Source: Patescibacteria group bacterium (GTDB lineage: Bacteria > Patescibacteriota > Minisyncoccia > Minisyncoccales > S141-161). Taken from it: a DNA stretch of 7,285 nt. Within the stretch, counting starts at the first letter, position 1, and every line of letters starts with the position of its first letter. The position numbers and the translations under genes are program-made. The notes beneath the pieces are model-generated. The model was not told the origin of the DNA. It searched no databases and saw nothing but the letters and a program-made list of their open reading frames with translations. Shown here piece by piece: positions 1 to 6,189 of this stretch. Location of the stretch: contig WFWQ01000003.1 in assembly GCA_015491015.1 (NCBI GenBank), positions 1 to 7,285 on the forward strand. The letters run 5' to 3'.

Positions 1-2236
1 GACAGGCTAAATGAGGAGCAAATAAAGAAAGCATTATTAAAAATGGTTTAAACAAAGATTTGGCATCCTTCAAAGAAAGCTCTTTATTTTCTAAAGCTTT
101 TTGATAAGAGTTCAAAAAGATCATCAAGCTGGAAATTGCGGTGTTATACTTTAAGCTTTCAACATCTTCTTGAACTTTCTTAATAGTTTGGTGCAAAAGC
201 TTTTCCAAATCTTCTTTAGTTTCTTTTTTAGTTTTACCCTTAAAATTAATTAAGCTTTTTCCAAGATTGAAAACTCTATTTAAAAACCTCCAAATTCCTA
301 AAATTCCTTCGTCCCTAAAATCTCCTCCTTGTTCAAAAGGTCCTAAAAACATTAGGTAAGTTCTCAAAGTATCAGCTCCGTACTTTTGGATATATTCATC
401 TGGAACTATTACATTTCCTCTTGATTTTGACATCTTAGCTCCTTGAGAAATTATTAAACCGTGGGCTCTAAATTTTTTGAAAGGCTCTTCAAAATCAATA
501 AACTTTAAATCTTTCAAAACCATAGTAACAAATCTGCTATACAAAAGGTGCAAAACTGAATGTTCAGCTCCCCCAATGTAAGAATCTACTGGAAGCCACT
601 TTTGAGTAATCTTAGGATCAAAAGGTCTGTCTTTAACTTTAACCGAAGGATACCTTAAGAAATACCAAGAAGAGTCTAAAAAGGTATCGGAAACATCGGT
701 TTCTCTAATAGCTGAAGCTTTACATTTAGGGCATTTGGTTTGATAAAACTTAGGATAATTTGCCAAAGGAGATTTGCCAGTGCCTAAAGGTTTAAAGTTT
801 TCAATAAAAGGTAATTTAACAGGTAAATCTTTTTCTGGAACTGGAACTATTAAATGTTCTTTGCCTTCTATGATTTCAAAATCTACTCCTTCTCTTAACT
901 TATTCTTTTGGGAATGATTAAGATAACAATTTTGACAGTAAATTATAGGAATGGGAGGACCCCAGTATCTTTGTCTGGAGATTAACCAATCTCTTAGATG
1001 ATACTGAATCTCCTTTTGAGCTAAGTTTCTCTTCTTTAGCCATTTTAAAATTTCTTCTTTAGCTCTTTTAGTTTCCAGCCCTGTAAACTTTCCTGAATTT
1101 TGCAAAATTCCATCTTCCTCAAAAGCCTTTGACTTATCTAAGTTCCCATCTTTAGGAAATACCACCCACTCTATAGGCAAATTGTGAGTTTTAGCAAACT
1201 CAAAATCTCTTTGATCGTGAGCTGGAACTCCCATTATAGCAGAAGTCCCGTAGCCTTCTAAAACATAGTCTGTCACCCAAACTGGGATCTCTTGCCCCGT
1301 TGCAGGATTTACCGCTTTAAAGCCAGTAAAAGCTCCTTCTTTCTTTTCTTTTTGGTGTTCTAATTTTACTCTCACTTTAGCCTTTTTGATGAAATCTTTA
1401 GCCTCTTTGGAAAGCAAATCTTTTAACTCTTCTAAAAGAGGATGGAAAGGAGACAAAGCTAAAAAGGTAGCTCCAAAGATAGTATCTATTCTGGTGGTAA
1501 AAACTTCTATAAACTTATCTTTTTCTTTTAAGTAAAACTTAACTTTAGCTCCTTCAGATTTTCCAATCCAGTTTCTTTGAGCAATTTTAACTTTTTCTGA
1601 CCAATCTAAAGTTTCCAAATTTTTTAAAAGCTTTTCTGCGTAAAGAGTAATTTTGAAGAACCATTGCCTTAAATTTCTAATTTCAACCTCGCTATCGCAT
1701 CTTTCACATTTCCCACCTATAACTTGCTCATCCGCTAAAACGGTTTTGCAAGAAGGACAAAAGTTAACTGGAGCAGACTTCCTGTAAGCTAAACCTTTTT
1801 TAAACATTTGCAAAAACAACCATTGAGTCCACTTATAATAAGCAGGATCGTAAGTTTCCAATCTGTAATTCCAAGCAAAGCTGTTGCCAATTGATTTTAA
1901 CTGTTGGTAAAATCTCTTCTCAGTTCTCTTAGCTAAGAGCATTGGGTGTTGTCCAACCTTTAAAGCATAATTTTCAGAATGAATGCCGAATCCATCTAAC
2001 CCTATAGGTTCAAATACATCAAACCCTTGATATTTCTTAAACTTTCCGTAGATATCCGCACCAACAAAAGCGTACATATTTCCAACATGCAAACCTTCTG
2101 CAGAAGGATAAGGAAACATCATCAAATTGTAAAAAGGCTTCTTAGCTTTCTTTAAATTTGGTTCAAAGATCTTTTCTTTATACCAAATCCTTTGCCACTT
2201 CTTTTCAATTTTTTGAGGATTGTAATTTAATCTCAT
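1..2236 (-). CDS. leuS: Leucyl-tRNA synthetase (C-terminal end cut off by window edge)
   Basis: Cytoplasmic class I aminoacyl-tRNA synthetase that charges tRNA-Leu. I translated 745 codons plus one base from the ATG at 2236 with no internal stop; bacterial LeuRS is usually about 800-880 residues, so only the end is missing. The catalytic signature is at residues 50-53 as HVGN (usual HIGH), preceded by PYPS. The KMSKS loop is at 601-605 (KMSKSRGN). Two zinc-binding Cys clusters are visible: C160/C163 with C177/C180, and C434/C437 with C502/C505. The CP1 editing domain is present, with the threonine-rich FTTRIDT at 246-252 and GVPAHDQRD containing D341 and D344, so post-transfer editing should be intact. 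The last residues seen (FAPHLA) belong to the anticodon-binding helical domain. A GAGG lies 17 bases before the ATG, too far for a good Shine-Dalgarno, but MRLNYNPQKIEKKWQ is the usual LeuRS beginning, so the start is likely correct. Identity is certain; the phylum inference is weaker. Confidence 0.97.
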   Translation of the reverse strand, partial: MRLNYNPQKIEKKWQRIWYKEKIFEPNLKKAKKPFYNLMMFPYPSAEGLHVGNMYAFVGADIYGKFKKYQGFDVFEPIGLDGFGIHSENYALKVGQHPMLLAKRTEKRFYQQLKSIGNSFAWNYRLETYDPAYYKWTQWLFLQMFKKGLAYRKSAPVNFCPSCKTVLADEQVIGGKCERCDSEVEIRNLRQWFFKITLYAEKLLKNLETLDWSEKVKIAQRNWIGKSEGAKVKFYLKEKDKFIEVFTTRIDTIFGATFLALSPFHPLLEELKDLLSKEAKDFIKKAKVRVKLEHQKEKKEGAFTGFKAVNPATGQEIPVWVTDYVLEGYGTSAIMGVPAHDQRDFEFAKTHNLPIEWVVFPKDGNLDKSKAFEEDGILQNSGKFTGLETKRAKEEILKWLKKRNLAQKEIQYHLRDWLISRQRYWGPPIPIIYCQNCYLNHSQKNKLREGVDFEIIEGKEHLIVPVPEKDLPVKLPFIENFKPLGTGKSPLANYPKFYQTKCPKCKASAIRETDVSDTFLDSSWYFLRYPSVKVKDRPFDPKITQKWLPVDSYIGGAEHSVLHLLYSRFVTMVLKDLKFIDFEEPFKKFRAHGLIISQGAKMSKSRGNVIVPDEYIQKYGADTLRTYLMFLGPFEQGGDFRDEGILGIWRFLNRVFNLGKSLINFKGKTKKETKEDLEKLLHQTIKKVQEDVESLKYNTAISSLMIFLNSYQKALENKELSLKDAKSLFKPFLIMLSLFAPHLAC

Positions 2237-2253
2237 TGGGATTATGCTTAAAG

Positions 2254-2280
2254 CCTCTTTAGTTTTAATTCATAAAGGGG
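2254..2280 (-). repeat. Small stem-loop just upstream of leuS
   Basis: On the minus strand CCCCTTTA (2280-2273) can pair with TAAAGAGG (2261-2254) around an 11-base loop, with one internal C-A mismatch. The distal arm contains the GAGG that is the only Shine-Dalgarno-like sequence before leuS. It has no run of T after it, so it is not a rho-independent terminator. It could hide or expose the GAGG, but in such AT-rich DNA a stem of this strength may be chance. Confidence 0.25.
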
Positions 2281-2293
2281 TTTGTGTTCAATG

Positions 2294-2339
2294 AAGCTTT
2301 TAAAAGCATAAGAAGCTAACAAAACAATAATAAAAGCTT
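2294..2339 (-). repeat. 9-bp inverted repeat in the leuS leader
   Basis: AAGCTTTTA (minus 2339-2331) and TAAAAGCTT (2302-2294) are perfect complements separated by 28 bases. The left arm overlaps the leucine codons at the end of the mini-ORF. The right arm is itself inside a 12-base palindrome (GCTTTTAAAAGC, 2307-2296), so alternative pairings exist. The stem holds only two G-C pairs per arm. AAGCTT is very common throughout this window, so part of the match is expected from composition. Confidence 0.3.
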
Positions 2340-2411
2340 AAGCTCGTATTTTTGAGCAATCTTTTTAATTAAATCTTTCTTTTTAGAATCTAACTCCAAA
2401 ACCATAAATTT

Positions 2412-2649
2412 TTACCCTATTTTATCTTTTCTTCTCTTTATCTTCAATCCCAAACTCAAAGTCAAATGGAAAGCTGAGAACCATCTAAATCCAATACAGT
2501 AGTATCCATTATGGTAAGAGAGATATAGATTCTTCAGTGCCTAAAATTAAAAACTTCTCTAAAGATCCAGAAGGCTTAGCTCCTAAAGGACCTAAATAAC
2601 CTATTTCTGGGGAATACTTAAAAAAGTAAGCAAACTTTTCACTTCTCAA
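2412..2649 (-). pseudogene. Broken small gene, product unrecognised
   Basis: Directly after the permease stop (5 bases) a frame with no ATG opens; its first plausible start is the TTG at 2649. It reads 46 residues, including FKYSPEIGYLGPLGAKPSGS, to a TAA at 2511. One frame over, the same strand continues as YHNGYYCIGFRWFSAFHLT followed by LSLGLKIKRRK, to a TAA at 2414. Both halves look like real protein, with glycine- and aromatic-rich, possibly beta-strand sequence and a basic tail. Adding one CT unit to the TCTCTCT run (plus 2517-2523) joins them as ESISLSYHNGYY, giving about 79 residues. I infer one gene broken by dinucleotide slippage, possibly also lacking its original N-terminus, or a sequencing error. 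I do not recognise the family. It could once have been the fourth gene of the ABC operon. Confidence 0.45.
2419..2447 (-). promoter_or_regulatory. Promoter-like sequence upstream of leuS
   Basis: On the minus strand TTGAAG (2447-2442) is followed after exactly 17 bases by TAAAAT (2424-2419), matching 4 of 6 and 5 of 6 consensus positions for a housekeeping sigma factor. Transcription would begin near 2412, giving a leader of about 175 bases before leuS and only a few bases before the mini-ORF ATG at 2405. An overlapping alternative is TTGACT, 17 bases, GATAAA. The sequence lies inside the broken reading frame 2412-2649, which argues that this frame is no longer constrained as protein. AT-rich DNA gives many such matches. 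Confidence 0.4.
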
Positions 2650-2654
2650 CTCTT

Positions 2655-3899
2655 TTATTCATGCCTCAAAGCTTCAATTGGATCTTTCTGAGAAGCTTGA
2701 ATTGCAGGGTATATCCCAAAGACAATTCCTACCAAAGAAGAAATTATCACACTTAAAAGCATAGCCTTTAAAGGAAACACAAAGGTCCAAACTATACCCA
2801 AAACCTTAGAAAGCAACCAAGATCCTAGAAGAGCTAATACTAATCCAGTAATAATTCCTAAAATACCTCCTAAAGTAGTTAAGATCACAGCTTCTAATAA
2901 AAACTGTTTTAAAATATCACTCTGTTTAGCACCTAAAGCCTTTCTTAAACCTATTTCCTTAGTTCTTTCTGTAACTGAAACCAACATTATGTTCATCACA
3001 CCAATTCCGCCTACCACTAAAGAGATAGCTACAACTAAGACTAAAAATACAGTAAAATAAGAGATTATATTTTCAACCTGCTGCACCAATCCTTTTTGAG
3101 TCCTCACATGAAAATCGTCTTCTTCAGGATCTTTAATATTATGAAGATTTCTTAAAATCTTTTCTATATCCTCTTTTGCTTCATTCACTAAGTTAGGGGA
3201 AGAAACTTTCACTATTATGCTCTGAAAATGTTTGGTAGCTCCCAAATAAGCTTGAGCGGAAGTATAAGGAACCAAAACCAAATCATCAACATCAAAGAAT
3301 ATTACTCTCCCTCTAGGCTCTAAAACCCCTACTACTTTAAAGTTTTTTCCATTAATCTTAATAACTTTTCCTACAGCGCTTAAATTGCCAAAAAGTTCCT
3401 TTTTTACCCTCCAGCCTATAACTGCAACCCTCTTTCTCTCTTTAGCTTCTTTTTCTCCAAAAGGCTTACCTTCAGATAGTTTCATTTTAAGAATATCTAT
3501 CATAGCTTCAGCTGAAAAACCAACAATCAAAGGCCTAAAAGTTTCTCCTTTATAAGCTACAGAGCCCGTAACTATTACTTCAGGTTCTGCTAAAACTAAA
3601 CCTGTAACTGCTCCTTCTCTTCTTATAGCTTTAAGTTCTCTTTCTTTTAAAGAATTCGAAAACAAAACTTGGGCAAAGTCTGAAGGACCTTTAGGTTCTT
3701 TTCCTGGCCTTACTATTAAAGTTTCAGCTCCTAATCCACTTAACTCTTGGACTATTAACTCTTGCGCACCTTTTCCTAAAGCAGAAATTAACACAATAGA
3801 AGAAATTCCAATTAAAATTCCTAATATCGTCAGAAAAGATCTAAATTTATGAGCAGCTAAAGACAAAAGTGAAGTTTTTAGCAAATAATAAACCTTCAT
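2655..3899 (-). CDS. MacB/FtsX-type ABC transporter permease
   Basis: Membrane subunit of a MacB-type (type VII) ABC exporter; such proteins carry conformational work across the membrane rather than forming a classical substrate pore. At 414 residues it has the full four-helix layout: a short cytoplasmic start, TM1 at about 18-40, an extracytoplasmic MacB_PCD domain at about 40-265, TM2 at about 282-305, TM3 at about 336-360 and TM4 at about 378-400. The conserved cytoplasmic coupling segment TERTKEIGLRKALGAK lies at 310-325, and the C-terminal PAIQASQKDPIEALR is typical of the family. The ATPase domain is not fused, unlike Escherichia coli MacB, and is supplied by the gene before it. Its ATG overlaps that gene's TGA by four bases (ATGA), so translation is probably coupled. 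There is no Shine-Dalgarno of its own. The substrate is unknown. Confidence 0.93.
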   Translation of the reverse strand: MKVYYLLKTSLLSLAAHKFRSFLTILGILIGISSIVLISALGKGAQELIVQELSGLGAETLIVRPGKEPKGPSDFAQVLFSNSLKERELKAIRREGAVTGLVLAEPEVIVTGSVAYKGETFRPLIVGFSAEAMIDILKMKLSEGKPFGEKEAKERKRVAVIGWRVKKELFGNLSAVGKVIKINGKNFKVVGVLEPRGRVIFFDVDDLVLVPYTSAQAYLGATKHFQSIIVKVSSPNLVNEAKEDIEKILRNLHNIKDPEEDDFHVRTQKGLVQQVENIISYFTVFLVLVVAISLVVGGIGVMNIMLVSVTERTKEIGLRKALGAKQSDILKQFLLEAVILTTLGGILGIITGLVLALLGSWLLSKVLGIVWTFVFPLKAMLLSVIISSLVGIVFGIYPAIQASQKDPIEALRHE

Positions 3900-4564
3900 T
3901 CTTTTAGCTTGCCATCTTTAATAAATATTACTCTGTGTGCTAACTTAGCTATTTCTCTTTCGTGAGTAACTAACACTATAGTCTTGCCTTCTTGATTAAG
4001 CCTTTGAAAAATTTCCATAATCTTTTTCCCTGAAATTGAATCCAGGTTGCCAGTCGGCTCATCAGCTAAAATTAAATCTGGATCTTGAACCAAAGCTCTA
4101 GCTATAGCGGTTCTTTGTTTCTCTCCTCCAGAAAGATGCACAGCTAAATAGTTTTTCCGATGAGCAAGCCCAACCTTAGAGATAGCATTTTGAGCTAACC
4201 CGTCCCACTTATGATAAGGAACCTTAGAATACAAAAGAGGGAGCTTAACATTTTCTAACACTGTAAGCCGAGGTAAAAGATAAAAAGCTTGAAATACAAA
4301 CCCTATTTCTTGATTCCTAATTTTAGCTAACTCATTAGGATTTAAACGAGAAACTTCTTTACCTTTATAAAAATAACTTCCAGAAGAAGGAGTGTCTAAC
4401 ATCCCCAAAATATGAAGCAGAGTAGACTTACCTGACCCTGAAGGGCCCATAATTGCCAAAAATTCTCCCTTCTCAATCTTTAAAGAGATTCCTTTTAAAG
4501 CAGGCGTAGGTATCTTTCCTTCAGAATAAACTTTAGTGATATCTTTAAGTTCTATCAAATTCAT
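3896..4564 (-). CDS. ABC transporter ATP-binding protein, MacB/LolD type
   Basis: Cytoplasmic ATPase that should pair with the permease encoded next. At 222 residues it is the standard length for a stand-alone nucleotide-binding subunit. All motifs are intact: Walker A GPSGSGKST at 40-48, Q-loop glutamine Q92 (FVFQAFYLLPRL), signature LSGGE at 144-148, Walker B LILADE at 164-169 with catalytic E169, D-loop NLD at 173-175 and switch histidine H201. The Q-loop context and the stretch GNLDSISGKKIMEIFQRLN are typical of the MacB/LolD/FtsE branch. It begins 12 bases after the HlyD-like gene stops; those 12 bases contain no Shine-Dalgarno, suggesting translation coupled to the gene before it. Its stop overlaps the permease start. 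The motifs imply active ATP hydrolysis; the transported substrate cannot be inferred. Confidence 0.95.
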   Translation of the reverse strand: MNLIELKDITKVYSEGKIPTPALKGISLKIEKGEFLAIMGPSGSGKSTLLHILGMLDTPSSGSYFYKGKEVSRLNPNELAKIRNQEIGFVFQAFYLLPRLTVLENVKLPLLYSKVPYHKWDGLAQNAISKVGLAHRKNYLAVHLSGGEKQRTAIARALVQDPDLILADEPTGNLDSISGKKIMEIFQRLNQEGKTIVLVTHEREIAKLAHRVIFIKDGKLKE

Positions 4565-4576
4565 AAGAAAGGTTTT

Positions 4577-6121
4577 TTAATCTATCACTACTAAATCACC
4601 TTGCTGTACTTCCTCCGACTTTATTTCTACATTGCCCAAATCATCTTCAATTCCTAATTCAATCTCAACTTTTTCAACTTCTCCATCTCTCAAGAGTTTC
4701 AAATAATACTTCTCACCATCTTGAAACACAGCCTTTAAAGGAACATACAAAACTTTATCTTTTCTCGCTAACTCAAGCTTGATTTCTGCAGTCATACCTT
4801 CTCTAATTTCCTCAAGAGCTTCTTTATCTCCCTCTAGAGTTAAATTCACTTTATAAGAAGGCACTCCTTCAATAAGTTTTGCTTTATCTCCTATTTGAAC
4901 TACTATTCCTTTAAACTTTTTATTTTCTAAAGCATCAAAGGTAATTTCAGCTAAACTTCCAACTTCAATCTTGGAAATATCTACCTCGGGAACAAAAGCT
5001 TCAATCTCAAACTTTCCCTCTCCAAACAAAGTAATTAAAGGGGTAAAAGGAGAAACCACTTCTCCCTCTTCTACTTCTATCTTAGTAATTTCTCCAGCTA
5101 TTGGAGAAAAGATATCGAACTTCTTAATCCTTTCTTGAAGCTCTTTTAAAGTAGCTTTGGCAGAGTTAAGTTTAGCTTTTTGTTGTTCGATTTCTTCTAA
5201 GGTAGGTCCAGATTTAACTAATCTCAATTGTTTTTCAGTTACCTTAAGATCTTCTCTTGCTGAAGATATAGAATTTCTAACGGAAGCTAAGATTTCTATT
5301 TGCGAAGAAACTAAATTTTTAGCTTTGAGTACATTGCCCTTCCACAGGGACAAATCTTCAGCAGAAATCTCACTGGCAGGAACAGGATTGTTTACTGCTA
5401 AAGACAAATCATCTAAAAATTCCAAAACTCCTAACAAGAAATTTAAAGAAAGCGAAATCAATCCTTCAATGTCTTCGTTGCCTCTAGCTATCTTCTCTTC
5501 CCATGCCTTTAGATCGTTTCTCACTTTTAACCTTTCCTCTTCTAACTTAGGTTTTAAACTATTAGAAATGGGAATAAACTTTAGTTGTGGCGATGGACTC
5601 AAGGGATAATTAAAAACCACATCAGCTAAATTCCCAATTGCTTCTTTAGTAGTTGAGAGAGCAACTTTGATTTTGCTTAAAGCTAAAACTTCAAGATCTT
5701 CTAGCCTCTTTCTTCGAGCTTCAACCTGAGCAGAATAAAACTCAACCTCTTCTTGACGAGGCAAGCTTTGCAAATAAGCAAGATTAGCTTGATTAAATTG
5801 AACTTCAGCTTTAGCTTTCTCAATAGAAGCTAAAATCTCGGTTTTAGCTAAAGAGATCAAAAGTTTTCCTTTAGAAACCTTCTCTCCTTCTTTGACCCAA
5901 ATCTTCTCTATTCTTCCTCCAACCTCACTACTTATAATTACCTCTTTAGCGGGTACCGCCTTGCCAGTAAATTCTAAACTTTTGACCAAGGTACCTTGTT
6001 CAATTCTTAAAGTGGTAAATTCTTTAGATGAAGAAAAAAATAGCTTACTTACTTGTTGAAAGGCAAGAAAGGTGAAAATTGCTAAAAAAATCCCAATGAT
6101 TACTTTTTTATTAACACTCAT
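4577..6121 (-). CDS. HlyD/MacA-like membrane fusion (periplasmic adaptor) subunit
   Basis: First gene of the operon. It encodes a single-pass membrane protein whose bulk lies outside the cytoplasmic membrane and forms the conduit part of the exporter. Residues 1-6 are basic and about 7-28 form the membrane anchor. The first lipoyl half-motif is at about 63-95 (VGGRIEKIWVKEGEKVSKGK), the second at about 336-370 (FSPIAGEITKIEVEEGE). Between them are coiled-coil arms (95-145 and 275-335) and an additional helix-rich stretch at about 145-275. A beta-barrel domain follows at about 371-455 and a membrane-proximal domain at 456-514. At 514 residues it is clearly longer than MacA (about 370), the excess lying in the hairpin insertion. 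The ATG at 6121 is followed by a proper membrane anchor, so the start is well placed, although no Shine-Dalgarno precedes it. In a cell with no outer membrane the partner of the hairpin tip would not be TolC; that is inference. Confidence 0.92.
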   Translation of the reverse strand: MSVNKKVIIGIFLAIFTFLAFQQVSKLFFSSSKEFTTLRIEQGTLVKSLEFTGKAVPAKEVIISSEVGGRIEKIWVKEGEKVSKGKLLISLAKTEILASIEKAKAEVQFNQANLAYLQSLPRQEEVEFYSAQVEARRKRLEDLEVLALSKIKVALSTTKEAIGNLADVVFNYPLSPSPQLKFIPISNSLKPKLEEERLKVRNDLKAWEEKIARGNEDIEGLISLSLNFLLGVLEFLDDLSLAVNNPVPASEISAEDLSLWKGNVLKAKNLVSSQIEILASVRNSISSAREDLKVTEKQLRLVKSGPTLEEIEQQKAKLNSAKATLKELQERIKKFDIFSPIAGEITKIEVEEGEVVSPFTPLITLFGEGKFEIEAFVPEVDISKIEVGSLAEITFDALENKKFKGIVVQIGDKAKLIEGVPSYKVNLTLEGDKEALEEIREGMTAEIKLELARKDKVLYVPLKAVFQDGEKYYLKLLRDGEVEKVEIELGIEDDLGNVEIKSEEVQQGDLVVID

Positions 6122-6124
6122 AAT

Positions 6125-6153
6125 TTAACTGTAATCTTTAAATATTGTAAAAT
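6125..6153 (+). promoter_or_regulatory. Promoter-like sequence for the glycosyltransferase gene
   Basis: TTAACT (6125-6130), a 17-base spacer and TAAAAT (6148-6153) match 4 of 6 and 5 of 6 consensus positions. Transcription would start near 6160, just before the GAAGGA ribosome-binding site. It overlaps the candidate promoter of the ABC operon on the other strand, so the two would compete for polymerase. Support is sequence match and position only. Confidence 0.35.
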
Positions 6154-6156
6154 CAA
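6128..6156 (-). promoter_or_regulatory. Promoter-like sequence for the ABC exporter operon
   Basis: On the minus strand TTGATT (6156-6151), 17 bases and TACAGT (6133-6128) each match 4 of 6 consensus positions. Six bases separate it from the ATG at 6121, so the message would be leaderless or nearly so, which agrees with the lack of a Shine-Dalgarno. A competing -10, TACAAT (6149-6144), matches 5 of 6 but has only a poor -35; it would give a leader of roughly 16 bases. The 68-base gap between the two genes leaves little room for other sites. Confidence 0.3.
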
Positions 6157-6165
6157 GAAATAAAC

Positions 6166-6171
6166 GAAGGA
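6166..6171 (+). promoter_or_regulatory. Ribosome-binding site that favours a TTG start
   Basis: GAAGGA is the clearest Shine-Dalgarno in the window. It lies 9 bases before an in-frame TTG at 6181 (ideal spacing) but 18 bases before the ATG at 6190 (too far). If it is used, the glycosyltransferase starts at 6181 and gains three residues (M-Q-T) ahead of the annotated methionine. Confidence 0.4.
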
Positions 6172-6189
6172 AAAATAAGCTTGCAAACT

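Larger units (their letters stand above)
2248..2405 (-). pseudogene. Leucine-rich 29-codon mini-ORF: nucleotidyltransferase remnant or leader peptide
   Basis: From the ATG at 2405 a 29-residue frame runs to a TAG at 2316. It has eight leucines and ends LKLLLLFC. KKDLIKKIAQKYELKLLLLF closely resembles the first helix and strand of MNT/PolB-type nucleotidyltransferases, where the next residues would be GSxA. After the stop, a different frame (one base back) reads on as ASYAFKSFIEHKPLYELKL and ends at a TAA at 2248, 11 bases before leuS. The natural reading is a nucleotidyltransferase reduced to its front and perhaps its tail, with frameshift and loss of the catalytic part. The alternative is a functional leader peptide, since it sits just after a promoter-like sequence and just before leuS and carries a run of leucine codons. 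The sequence does not decide between them. No good Shine-Dalgarno precedes the ATG. Confidence 0.4.

Noticed and set aside
2237..2420. T-box riboswitch in the leuS leader
   Set aside because: I see no T-box core sequence, no convincing specifier stem and no terminator with a T-run; the leader is also short for this class.
2565..2654. Rho-independent terminator after the permease gene
   Set aside because: No GC-rich stem followed by T is visible on the minus strand; the T-run in CTTACTTTTTTAAG is part of a protein-like frame and has no stem before it.
2237..2654. tRNA, small RNA or insertion sequence end in the gap
   Set aside because: No cloverleaf, no GTTCGA-like T-loop, no terminal inverted repeat with flanking direct repeats.
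5157..5609. 150-codon open frame on the plus strand
   Set aside because: It lies wholly antisense to the well-supported HlyD-like gene, has no ribosome-binding site, and its Ser/Leu/Phe-rich product is what the reverse of a Lys/Glu-rich coiled coil gives.
2655..6121. New antimicrobial or defence system
   Set aside because: The three genes have all the hallmarks of an ordinary MacAB-like exporter and no toxin, peptide precursor, nuclease or sensor gene accompanies them.
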